The notes beneath the pieces were generated by a model, which was not told the origin of the DNA, made no database searches, and was given only the letters and a program-made list of their open reading frames with translations. A stretch of 40,132 nucleotides of DNA, taken from contig NZ_VFTC01000044.1 of assembly GCF_007003975.1 (NCBI RefSeq), forward strand, positions 1 through 40,132, read 5' to 3'. The position numbers and the translations under genes were made by a program. Shown here one piece after another: positions 8,117-16,177 of the stretch (positions within the stretch are counted from its first letter, which is position 1; every line of letters begins with the position of its first letter). The stretch is from Mesorhizobium sp. WSM4306. Its GTDB lineage: Bacteria; Pseudomonadota; Alphaproteobacteria; Rhizobiales; Rhizobiaceae.

Positions 8117-9565
8117 CTATTTTTTCCTTACCGGCGCGAGGATGTCAAAAGGCAGATCGTTCTTCTGCTCCGACGGCGTACGTGCATAGGTTTCGGTGTC
8201 GGCCGTTTCCGGTGCATTGAACTCGGCCTTGGCGTAGGCGGTTGCCTGTTTGGCCGGCTGAAGGTCCATGGTCTTCAGCAACTGTCCGGTTGCCGCCAGC
8301 AGGCGGTACTGGGCGAAAAGCGACGCGTAGGACGCGGTGTCGGCAAGCGTTGCTGTGTTGAACCGGGTGTTCTGTGCGTCAAGCACGTCGAGCAGCGAGC
8401 GCTGTCCGACCTTGAACTGCTCGCGATAGGAAGCGACCAACTTTTCGTTGGCGGCAGCTTGAAGCTTCAGCGTCTTGGCCAGATCGGCCTGCCGGAAGCG
8501 TCGATCCCACGACGTACGGACGGCTTCCTCGATCTCGCGCAGGACCTGGTGCAGGACGAGGCGCTGCTCGCTGGTGCGGCGAACCTGTTCCTGTTCGTTG
8601 GCCTTGTCGATGCCGCCGCGATAAAGGTTCCAGCGCAGCACGACCCTTGCCTGAAGGTCGCTCGTGTCGCCATCACTGCCATCGATGTCGGATCCTGCCC
8701 GGGCGATACCTTCAGCCGTGATCGACGGCCCGAATTTTGCCCGTGCTGCATCCACGAGGGAAGCCGCCGCGTCGATATCGCTGTTGGCCATATGCACGCG
8801 CGGATTGTTCTGTCGTGCCAGCCCGATTGCTTCATCAAGCGATCTCGGCAGCGCGGCGGACACATCGCCCGGCCTCGAGGCGCTGGTCAGCGGCTTTCCG
8901 ACAGTCTTGAAGAACCGGATCTTTGCTGCCTCCAACTCCTCGGTGGCTTCCTGCACACGGGCCTTGGCGGCGAACAACCGCTCCTCAGCCTGCTGTCGAT
9001 CGGCCTCGTTCAGCGCGCCGCCGGCAATGCCTTGCCGGATGTCGCCGAGAATTCCCTGATGGAATCCGAGGTTCTTCTTTGCTTCGACAACGATCGAGGC
9101 CTGCAACATGGCTTCGAGGTAATCCTGGACAACCGAGAGCCCGATGAATTCGGACCGTTCCAGAACCCGGAACGAGGCGCCGTCGACGCGCGAGGCCTGG
9201 CGGTTCAGTTCCGCGCGCCTTGCACCGCTGTCGTAGAGCGTCTGGGTAACCGTGAGGTCGGTTTCAGCTGGATAGAGCGCGTCGTTCTCGATCGAAAGCG
9301 AGCGCCTGTCCGGATTGTCGAGGCGGCGAGCCCCCGCCGACGCTTCCAGATCAACGCTGGGAAGATAAAGCCCCTTCGCCTGGCGCAGTTCGAATTCTAT
9401 TGCTTCGCGATTTTCGATTGCCTGGCCAATCTCGGGATTGGACTCCACCGCGACCGCCATCGCCTCTTTAAGAGTGAGAGCGTGAGCATTCCCGCAGCTC
9501 AATATGGCAACCGTCGTCAGCAGGCCAAGGCGCTTGCATATGGCCGACATAGTTGTCGAATTCAT
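8117..9565 (-). CDS. TolC-family outer membrane protein of the type I secretion system
   Basis: This is the outer-membrane exit duct for the type I system, first gene of the operon. From the ATG at 9565 the product is 482 residues; a GTG at 9574 would add three. The ATG follows a G-rich GGGGTGGG stretch. A signal peptide ends near residue 30 (LGLLTTVAILSCGNAHA). Two outer membrane efflux protein repeats follow, beginning LTLKEAMAVAVESNPEIGQA and SLDEAIGLARQNNPRVHMAN, each with the Asn-Pro of TolC repeats, plus long amphipathic helices and the segment VGQRSLLDVLDAQNTRFNTA typical of the family. The charged tail after about residue 440 is probably periplasmic. The 260-base AT-rich gap upstream (9575-9831) presumably carries the operon promoter; I cannot place its boxes. 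Confidence 0.92.
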   Translation of the reverse strand: MNSTTMSAICKRLGLLTTVAILSCGNAHALTLKEAMAVAVESNPEIGQAIENREAIEFELRQAKGLYLPSVDLEASAGARRLDNPDRRSLSIENDALYPAETDLTVTQTLYDSGARRAELNRQASRVDGASFRVLERSEFIGLSVVQDYLEAMLQASIVVEAKKNLGFHQGILGDIRQGIAGGALNEADRQQAEERLFAAKARVQEATEELEAAKIRFFKTVGKPLTSASRPGDVSAALPRSLDEAIGLARQNNPRVHMANSDIDAAASLVDAARAKFGPSITAEGIARAGSDIDGSDGDTSDLQARVVLRWNLYRGGIDKANEQEQVRRTSEQRLVLHQVLREIEEAVRTSWDRRFRQADLAKTLKLQAAANEKLVASYREQFKVGQRSLLDVLDAQNTRFNTATLADTASYASLFAQYRLLAATGQLLKTMDLQPAKQATAYAKAEFNAPETADTETYARTPSEQKNDLPFDILAPVRKK

Positions 9566-9831
9566 TTTACCCACCCCAACGTTCCCCCTGCATCTTATTC
9601 CAAGCGCTACAACCCAAGCATGATTGTCTACAAATTTACAATTTAGTGGTCGCTAAAACCTTGGACTCAAGCCACAAAGTTACGGAATGTAGCAAAAATA
9701 GCACAAAAAGACGCCTGGCTGCACTCTGATCGAGCCACCGCCGACCACATACGCGTGGTTTCTACGGTCTGCAACCCTCGAACTGACGCGCAGGGCGGGA
9801 TGCCGCGCTGTGACCGGCAGGTGTACCGTCC

Positions 9832-12126
9832 CTACTCCGTTGTGCTTGCTTTTTTTCTGCGCCGATTGGTGTGCGACTGCGCGACGGCCATTTGCAACTC
9901 GGGTGTGATCTCCAACGGCGCATTCTCTGCCTCGTGTGGATTCTGGAGCCCCTGGACGTGGACGGTCGGAAATGGCAGTTCGATGCCCTGTTCCTTGAAG
10001 ACCTGGCGCAGGCGCACATAGAATTTGCGTTTCATGCCGAAGGCGCCTCCGGGTCTGATCATGGCCTTCACCCTCAATACGATGCCGTACTCGCCGAATT
10101 CCTGCACGCCCTGCATCTTGATCGGGTCGAGCACCCAGTTTTTGAATTCAGGATCTTCCGCCAGTTCGAGGCCGATTCGCTTGATCAGCTTGCGAGCGAA
10201 GTCGATATCGGTGTCATAGCCGACGGTGATGTTGAACTTGTCGATAACCCAGTCACGGCTCTGGTTCTGGACTGCCCCGAGTTCACCGAACGGTATCGTG
10301 AACAGCGGACCACGATGGTGGCGCAGCTTCACCGAGCGCAGCGAAAAGCTTTCCACAGTACCCTTGTAATTGCCCGAGGAAATGTATTCGCCGACACGAA
10401 ACGCATCATCGAGCAGAAAAAACACGCCCGAAATGATGTCCTTGACAATCGTTTGTGCCCCAAAGCCCACCGCGACGCCGACGACGCCGGCGCCGGCGAT
10501 CAGCGGACCGATCTGGATACCCAGCGAGGCGAGCATCATAAGCACCGCCATCACGATGATCGATGCGAGCAGAATGTTCTGGAGGATCGGCAACAGCGTG
10601 TGCAGCCGCGCCTGCTGCGGATCGAGGATCGGGACCTCCTCGTCGCTGATCAAAGGGTGCGGTGCTTCGATGCCCAGCTTTCGTTCGATCAAAGCCTTGA
10701 TGATCGACCAGCCGAAATCGGCTGCAAGCGCAATGACCACGATATTGATCAGCCCGCGCAATATGAACATCGTCGTCGTATCGCTGTCGTGCATGGATTG
10801 CATGTTCAGACCCCAGACGCGCGCGAGAAAGTAAGCCGCCGCCAGGATGAAAATCATTCGGATTGCGCGATCGATCACAGCGATCGTCACCGCCGGGATC
10901 GTAGGCCGGCCTGCATCTTCCGAACCCGGCCGGAGAACGAAATTAACCCCGCGCTGAGTCAGCACGATTGCCAGGGGCAGGAAGAATGCGGCGAAGGTAA
11001 ACCAGAAATAGGTATAAAGGCCGGCGATGCGCTGCAGGAACAGAACAACGAAGTAAGCAGTCAACAGCCATGTCGTTTCCGCGTGACCGCTGTGGCGTGC
11101 ACCGTCTCGCAGCGTTCTTGGCCGGCGCCAGATGGCAAGCAGCAAGAGCACCAGCAGCACGAAATCGGCGCCCAGCGACAGGACCATCATTGCGTCCTGG
11201 TCAATGCCGAGACCCGGCAAGAGGATGAACGCGGCGCCGAAGAAGGCGAAGACGCCGACGATCCGGGGTAGCCAATAGGCCCAATGATCAGCCGTATCGT
11301 TCGTGATCGGCAAAGCACGAACCTCGACGGCGTGCTCAACCTCCATGAAGGACGGGACGAGCGTGGCCATCACGTACAGGCGCACTCCCCATGTAAGGAC
11401 TGCCGCCATCAGAAACGTCAGCACAATTTCGCGGATAAGCATTGGCCAGTCGAACAACATGAACGCGCCGGCGCTGCCCAGTGCGAACGAGACGATCAGC
11501 ATGCTGGAATAAAGCGTACGACCGCCGATCTTCTTGGCCCGCCCGATGGGCGTGTCTTTCGGTTGCGCGATAACCCAGAGTCGAAATGGACGGGTGAGCT
11601 TGTATATCGCCCAGGTGAGCGCCAGGCCGGCAGCGATGAACATCGCAATCAGGATCAATACGCTGACAGGCCCCTTGCTGGACATGTCCTGCATGGTCTC
11701 CGCACGAACGCGCGCGAACTGGCCTGGCAGCAGGGGCAAAGTCCGCACGATTCTCTCGATATGGTGCCTGATCCGATCGAGCGTCGAGGACGCCATCGTG
11801 TTCATCTGGCCCGGTGCTGGCGCCGCGTCGGACGATCCGTCGGCCGGCGAAGCTCCCGTCTCGGCAGCTGTTGACCCGGCGTCCCGATTTCGTTGTTCGG
11901 CAACCCAGGCCTTCACCGACGGATCGTCGAGAAGCTCGAACAGCTGTTTGACCCTTTCAGGCGGGGCGGTCGCCGGCGCCTGCGCCTGCGCCTGACCAGC
12001 TAACAGGAGGGCGATCGCAAAGACGAGCGGCCGGGCAATCAGGACAAACATCGCCGTCAGATCTCCGAGACGTCGTGCCGGACGCGCTAGCGCCTTGGCT
12101 CCCAATCGTCGATTCATGAGTGGCAT
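9832..12126 (-). CDS. Large MscS-family mechanosensitive ion channel
   Basis: This is an inner-membrane channel of the MscS superfamily, which releases solutes on hypo-osmotic shock. From the ATG at 12126 the product is 764 residues. Other possible starts are an upstream TTG/GTG-type extension (up to 12222), an ATG at 12117, and the ATG at 12051, which directly begins a good signal peptide (MFVLIARPLVFAIALLLAGQ). A periplasmic Ala/Pro-rich segment is followed by about ten transmembrane helices. The pore helix and beta domain are clear: AGAGVVGVAVGFGAQTIVKD at about residues 544-563, then IISGVFFLLDDAFRVGEYI. The alpha/beta C-terminal domain ends in a basic tail (NRRRKKASTTE). It is a single gene. 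An osmotic-release channel next to an ectoine degradation cluster is suggestive, but co-regulation is not shown. Confidence 0.88.
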   Translation of the reverse strand: MPLMNRRLGAKALARPARRLGDLTAMFVLIARPLVFAIALLLAGQAQAQAPATAPPERVKQLFELLDDPSVKAWVAEQRNRDAGSTAAETGASPADGSSDAAPAPGQMNTMASSTLDRIRHHIERIVRTLPLLPGQFARVRAETMQDMSSKGPVSVLILIAMFIAAGLALTWAIYKLTRPFRLWVIAQPKDTPIGRAKKIGGRTLYSSMLIVSFALGSAGAFMLFDWPMLIREIVLTFLMAAVLTWGVRLYVMATLVPSFMEVEHAVEVRALPITNDTADHWAYWLPRIVGVFAFFGAAFILLPGLGIDQDAMMVLSLGADFVLLVLLLLAIWRRPRTLRDGARHSGHAETTWLLTAYFVVLFLQRIAGLYTYFWFTFAAFFLPLAIVLTQRGVNFVLRPGSEDAGRPTIPAVTIAVIDRAIRMIFILAAAYFLARVWGLNMQSMHDSDTTTMFILRGLINIVVIALAADFGWSIIKALIERKLGIEAPHPLISDEEVPILDPQQARLHTLLPILQNILLASIIVMAVLMMLASLGIQIGPLIAGAGVVGVAVGFGAQTIVKDIISGVFFLLDDAFRVGEYISSGNYKGTVESFSLRSVKLRHHRGPLFTIPFGELGAVQNQSRDWVIDKFNITVGYDTDIDFARKLIKRIGLELAEDPEFKNWVLDPIKMQGVQEFGEYGIVLRVKAMIRPGGAFGMKRKFYVRLRQVFKEQGIELPFPTVHVQGLQNPHEAENAPLEITPELQMAVAQSHTNRRRKKASTTE

Positions 12127-12507
12127 CGTACTGTAACCTTCCGGCCAAATCGGCGAGCAAAGACAGCGAGGTCCGTCGTTGCTCCTACCTTGAACAAGCC
12201 GATGTTGTGGTGCAAGTCTCATCGTTCCTGGCTAGTCCGTTGGGCAGGGTACCTGGCGAGCGGCAAGGCTGTGGTCGTGGCCATTGTTTCATGCACTGGC
12301 GACAAGGGGCGCCGCCGCGTCGCGCGGACTCACATTAGCAATTGATTTTATTGATAAAAGTGGCCCAAGACGCTTTGGGATGTCCATCACCATTGCCTGC
12401 TATTTTTGACATAAGTCTTGTCTCTCCCTTATCGGAAGGACCTTGAAGTTCGACAATTAAGGATATCTTATATCCACAAAGATGCACTATCCTTAATAGC
12501 GAAATTG
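12127..12507. other. Gene-free stretch with nested inverted repeats
   Basis: I see no credible coding sequence here. The notable structure is a set of competing inverted repeats. ATTAAGGATA at 12456-12465 is the exact reverse complement of TATCCTTAAT at 12488-12497. GGATAT at 12461-12466 also pairs with ATATCC at 12470-12475. The middle arm is therefore shared between a short hairpin and a longer one. This could be a tandem operator for a dimeric regulator or an RNA switch upstream of the decayed hydrolase. The rest is unremarkable. Confidence 0.45.
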
Positions 12508-12660
12508 ACCGTGACGGAATGGAAGGGCGTCTACGACATCCTCACCAAGGATAGCTACACCGTCAGCGTCGTCCAGAACCCGACCCTATCTCTCAAGGAA
12601 AACGCGCTCGTCACCCGCCGTGTGATCGATGCCATGGGTGGCAAGGTCGTGTTGGGTGGC
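12508..12660 (+). pseudogene. Decayed alpha/beta-hydrolase fragment
   Basis: The in-frame stretch beginning VTEWKGVYDILTKDSYTVSV and continuing VVQNPTLSL, VTRRVIDA and KVVL matches, from memory, the N-terminal third of a common alpha/beta-hydrolase family (pattern GWKGVYDILTKDGY, VVQNPTLSL, VVLVGHSYGG). The start of the family with its oxyanion HG motif is missing. After KVVL the nucleophile elbow G-H-S-Y-G-G is not found: reading continues GGTPLPSG, and the +1 frame gives only a degenerate version. Everything after about 12660 is unrecognisable. I read it as a gene remnant left by deletion. The open frame itself runs on to 12792, into the start of the serine hydrolase, but that tail looks like noise. 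Confidence 0.6.
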
Positions 12661-12788
12661 ACGCCACTGCCCTCGGGACTGACTGCGGCACCATGTCTCT
12701 GTGCTGGTCGCGAGAGCTTGGTTGCCAATCCGAGGGCAGCCACTGAAACTGTCGCGTCGACCACCTCCTACCGAATGAGAATTCGCGC

Positions 12789-13916
12789 ATGAACATAGAC
12801 GGTATCTGCGATCCACGCTTTGCCGGCGTGCGCGACGCGTTTGCCACGAGTTTCGCGCAAGGGCTGGAGCATGGCGGCGGCGTGTCGGTCGTGGTCTACG
12901 GCAAGACCGTCGTTGATCTGTGGGGCGGTCATGCCGATGCCGCGCGCAGCCGTCCGTGGCGGCAGGACACGCTGGTCAATGTCTGGTCCTGCACCAAGGG
13001 CGTCGTGGCCTTGGCCATCGCCATGTTGGTGGAGCGTGGCAAGCTCGATTATGCCGCCCCCGTTGCGCGCTACTGGCCGGAATTCGCGGCCGGCGGCAAG
13101 GAGCGCATCACGCTCGATCAGGTGATGTCGCATCAGGCCGGGCTGAACGGTCTCGCCGTGCCGATGGACGAGGCAGGACTGTTGGCGTGGACGCCCTTTG
13201 TCGACGCGCTTGCCGCCATGTCGCCCCTATGGGAGCCGGGTAGCCGCTGTGTCTATCACGCTCTCACTTATGGCCACCTCGCTGGCGAGGTACTGCGCCG
13301 CGTCGACGGACGAAGCATAGGCCGCTTCATCGCGGAAGAGATCGCAGGCCCGCTTGGCGCCGATTTTCATGTCGGTCTGCCGGCCAGCGAGGATCCCAGG
13401 GTCGCCGAGATGATTGAAGGCCCAAAAACGTCGGACTGGGTCGAGTTTGTCCGCGCCTCTCCTTTTCCCCACGCATCCAATAATCCGACACCCCGGGCAA
13501 CGGCACCCAACGACCGCGCCTGGCGCGCCGCCGAGGTGCCGGGCGGCAATGGCCAGTCGACGGCACACGCACTGGCACGCATCTACGGCATGATGGCGGC
13601 CGGCGGCGTTTGGGAGGGCAAGCCTCTGATCGGCCCTACCGCGGTCGAAGAAGCAGCAAGACCTCGCATTCGCGGCATGGACGACAGCTTCGCGTTGCCG
13701 ACCGCCTTTGCCGCCGGCTATCAGATGGAGGATCCCACCTACGCCAGCCGCGCGTCGCCGCAAACCTTCGGCCACAGCGGCTGGGGCGGCGCCATCGGCT
13801 TTGCCGATCCCGCCGCCGGTGTCGGGTTCGGCTATGTCACCAACCGTATGCTCGGTTTCGACGACTTGGACCCGCGCCGCAAGGTTGTGATCGACGCCGT
13901 CTACGACGCGCTCTGA
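12789..13916 (+). CDS. Class C beta-lactamase-like serine hydrolase (EstB type)
   Basis: This 375-residue protein belongs to the beta-lactamase/transpeptidase-like fold, class C/EstB group, whose members are mostly esterases or amidases. The catalytic S-x-x-K is SCTK at residues 67-70 (context VNVWSCTKGVVALA). The second motif is Y156 in CVYHALTYGHLAGEV. The third is HSGWGG near the C-terminus, in place of KTG as in EstB-like enzymes. No signal peptide is visible, so it is probably cytoplasmic. The start ATG has a weak ribosome site. It is convergent with doeB (43 bases apart), and nothing ties it to the ectoine pathway. The natural substrate cannot be told from sequence; real beta-lactamase activity is not implied. 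Confidence 0.85.
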   Translation: MNIDGICDPRFAGVRDAFATSFAQGLEHGGGVSVVVYGKTVVDLWGGHADAARSRPWRQDTLVNVWSCTKGVVALAIAMLVERGKLDYAAPVARYWPEFAAGGKERITLDQVMSHQAGLNGLAVPMDEAGLLAWTPFVDALAAMSPLWEPGSRCVYHALTYGHLAGEVLRRVDGRSIGRFIAEEIAGPLGADFHVGLPASEDPRVAEMIEGPKTSDWVEFVRASPFPHASNNPTPRATAPNDRAWRAAEVPGGNGQSTAHALARIYGMMAAGGVWEGKPLIGPTAVEEAARPRIRGMDDSFALPTAFAAGYQMEDPTYASRASPQTFGHSGWGGAIGFADPAAGVGFGYVTNRMLGFDDLDPRRKVVIDAVYDAL

Positions 13917-13959
13917 TGTAAGCACACACGCTGGTCATTGATTTCGCTGGCTCCGAACA

Positions 13960-14964
13960 TCAGGAGACCAGCGCGCCAACCACCGCGGCACAGTCACCGG
14001 CTTTGACCAGGCCTGGAAAATGCCGCGCCGCCAGCATGCCGGACATTTTCGCTTTGATTTCCTGCGGAGCGACACCGGTGCGGCCGGTGGAGTGGATGCG
14101 CGCCAGCACCGCGCCTTCTTTCACGGGTTCGCCGAGATCGACCATGGTTTCGATCATGCCGTCGTCCTCGGCGAAGGAGAAGCAATCGCCTGACGGCATG
14201 TCGAGCCACTGGGTTCGAGTCTTCTCGACCGCACCATCGACGATGCCGGCATGGCGCAGCACATTGAGAATGCCGCGCCGTGCAATCCGCACCGTTTGCG
14301 CGCGCGAGGTGCCGCCGCCGCCGAGCTCGGTGCTGACAAAGACCTTGCCCATCTCCTCCGCCGCGGTGTCGTACATGCCGACCGCGTCGATCTCGATCAT
14401 GCGCATCGAGAACGGCGCCGAGAATGCCGCGACCGCGTCAAAGGCTTTCTGCTCCTGTGCCTTGTCGGGCAAAGTGTGCGCGGCGCAGAAAGGCACGAAA
14501 TCGAGCGTCTTCCCGCCGGAGTGGAAGTCAAAAACGAGGTCGGCACGCGGCAGCAATTCACGCTGAAAATAGTCGGCGATCTTTTCCGTCACCGTGCCGT
14601 CGGGCCGGCCAGGAAAGCTGCGGTTCATGTTGCCCTTGTCGCTCGGCGACGTCCGCGTGCCGGCGCGAAAGGCGGGATAGTTCATTGCCGGCACGATGAT
14701 CACCGTGCCGCTGACCGTCCTGGGATCGAGCGTGCGGGCGAGATCGTAGAGCGCCAGCGGCCCCTCATACTCGTCGCCATGGTTGCCGCCCGAAAGCAGC
14801 GCCGTCTGCCCCTTGCCGTTGCGGATGACGCAGATGGGAATCATCACCGAGCCCCACGCGGAGTCGTCGCGACTGTAGGGCAAGCGCAGGAAACCATGCT
14901 GGACGCCATCCTTGTCGAAATCGACGGTCGGGGCGATCGGGGATGGGCGGGATATCGGGGTCAA
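13960..14964 (-). CDS. doeB: N-alpha-acetyl-L-2,4-diaminobutyrate deacetylase DoeB (EutE)
   Basis: This enzyme performs the second step of ectoine breakdown: hydrolysis of N-alpha-acetyl-L-2,4-diaminobutyrate to L-2,4-diaminobutyrate and acetate, in the cytoplasm. It belongs to the succinylglutamate desuccinylase/aspartoacylase family of zinc hydrolases. Metal ligands are visible as His62 and Glu65 in GGNHGDEYEG and His148 in FDFHSGG. The protein continues with the family segments NMNRSFPGR and TELGGGG, and ends in a lipoyl-like C-terminal part (EPVKEGAVLARIHSTGRTG). I place the start at the TTG at 14964, which overlaps the doeA stop as TTGA and gives 334 residues. The open frame continues upstream without a better start. 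It is the last gene of the minus-strand ectoine operon. Confidence 0.9.
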   Translation of the reverse strand: MTPISRPSPIAPTVDFDKDGVQHGFLRLPYSRDDSAWGSVMIPICVIRNGKGQTALLSGGNHGDEYEGPLALYDLARTLDPRTVSGTVIIVPAMNYPAFRAGTRTSPSDKGNMNRSFPGRPDGTVTEKIADYFQRELLPRADLVFDFHSGGKTLDFVPFCAAHTLPDKAQEQKAFDAVAAFSAPFSMRMIEIDAVGMYDTAAEEMGKVFVSTELGGGGTSRAQTVRIARRGILNVLRHAGIVDGAVEKTRTQWLDMPSGDCFSFAEDDGMIETMVDLGEPVKEGAVLARIHSTGRTGVAPQEIKAKMSGMLAARHFPGLVKAGDCAAVVGALVS

Positions 14965-16139
14965 TTCTTCACCACAAGTTTGCGCGGCACATTGGCCAGG
15001 CACTCTACACCGGTTTCGGTGATCAGGATGGATTCGGTGATCTCCAGTCCCATCGTCTCCAGCCACAGGCCGGTCATGAAATGGAAGGTCATGCCGGGCA
15101 TGAGTTCGGTGCGATCGCCGGGGCGCAGGCTCATGGTGCGTTCGCCCCAGTCCGGCGGATAGGACAGGCCGATCGGGTAACCCGTGCGGTTGTCTTTGAC
15201 GATTCCGTATTTCTTCAAGACGGCGAAGAAGGCGTTGGCAATGTCCTCGCAGGTGTTGCCGGGTTTGGCCGCTGCAAGCCCCGCCTCCATGCCTTCCAGC
15301 GTCGCCTTTTCGGCGTCGAGAAATTCCTGCGTCGGCTTGCCCAGAAAGACGGTGCGCGACAGCGGGCAGTGATAGCGGTTGTAGCAGCCGGCGATCTCGA
15401 AGAAGGTGCCTTCGCCGGACTTCATCGGCTTGTCGTCCCAGGTCAGATGCGGTGCCGAAGCGTCGGCGCCCGACGGCAAGAGCGGCACGATTGCCGGATA
15501 GTCGCCGCCGATCCCATCGACACCGCGCGTGCCGGCATCATAGATCTCGGCGACCAGATCGCATTTGCGCATGCCGACTGCGATCTTGTCGACGATGCGC
15601 TGGTGCATGGCTTCGACGATGCGCGCTGCCTTGCGCATATAATCGATCTCGGTCACACTCTTCACCGCGCGCTGCCAGTTGACCAAAGCTGTGGCATCGA
15701 CAAAGCGGGCATTGGGCAGGTGTTTCTGCAGCGAAGAGAAGGCGGCGGCCGAGAACCAGTAATTGTCCATCTCGACGCCGATGGTCAGCTTGCCCCAGCC
15801 GCGATCGGCAAGCACGCTGGACAAAAAATCCATGGGGTGGCGCTCGGTCGACTGCACATAGTGGTCGGCGTAGCCGACGATGTTGTCATGCGCGAGATAG
15901 GCGGTGCGCTTGGCGCCGTTGGCGTCCTGGCCGCGGCCGTACCAGACCGGCTCCCCCGATGGCGGCACGATGACTGCCTGGTGTACGTAGAACGACCAGC
16001 CATCATAGCCGGTCAGCCAGGCCATGTTGGAAGGGTCGCTGACGATCAGGAGGTCGACGCCCTTCATCTCCATGGATTGCCGTGTCTTGGCGAGGCGATC
16101 CGCAAATTCGGCCCGCGAGAATTTCAGGTTCGGTTGCAT
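14961..16139 (-). CDS. doeA: Ectoine hydrolase DoeA (EutD)
   Basis: DoeA opens the ectoine ring, giving N-alpha-acetyl-L-2,4-diaminobutyrate, the internal inducer of the EnuR regulator. The 392-residue product has the two-domain M24/creatinase fold: an N-terminal creatinase domain (SRAEFADRLAKTRQSMEMKG, VDLLIVSDPSNMAWLTGYDG) and a C-terminal pita-bread domain (LTWDDKPMKSGEGTFFEIAG, CYNRYHCPLSRTVFLG, ending LETMGLEITESILITETG). The metal ligands of the aminopeptidases are partly replaced, as in creatinase. The ATG at 16139 has GAGGA about nine bases upstream, so I prefer it to the longer frame from 16178. The stop overlaps the doeB start. Confidence 0.92.
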   Translation of the reverse strand: MQPNLKFSRAEFADRLAKTRQSMEMKGVDLLIVSDPSNMAWLTGYDGWSFYVHQAVIVPPSGEPVWYGRGQDANGAKRTAYLAHDNIVGYADHYVQSTERHPMDFLSSVLADRGWGKLTIGVEMDNYWFSAAAFSSLQKHLPNARFVDATALVNWQRAVKSVTEIDYMRKAARIVEAMHQRIVDKIAVGMRKCDLVAEIYDAGTRGVDGIGGDYPAIVPLLPSGADASAPHLTWDDKPMKSGEGTFFEIAGCYNRYHCPLSRTVFLGKPTQEFLDAEKATLEGMEAGLAAAKPGNTCEDIANAFFAVLKKYGIVKDNRTGYPIGLSYPPDWGERTMSLRPGDRTELMPGMTFHFMTGLWLETMGLEITESILITETGVECLANVPRKLVVKN

Positions 16140-16177
16140 TGTTTTTGGTCCTCGTTTGTTGGGCCTCGCGGCCAGCA

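Noticed and set aside
9871..11271. A 466-codon plus-strand open frame opposite the MscS gene
   Set aside because: It is rich in Asp, His, Arg and Gln with no domain, the usual mirror of a membrane protein gene read backwards.
12418..12792. A complete small gene of 124 codons
   Set aside because: Only about 50 codons in the middle resemble a protein family and the rest is unrelated, so I treat it as a hydrolase relic rather than a gene.
13929..13973. CGCTGGTC/GACCAGCG dyad as a bidirectional terminator between the serine hydrolase and doeB
   Set aside because: The 8-bp arms are separated by 29 bases, one arm lies inside the doeB coding end, and there is no T-run.
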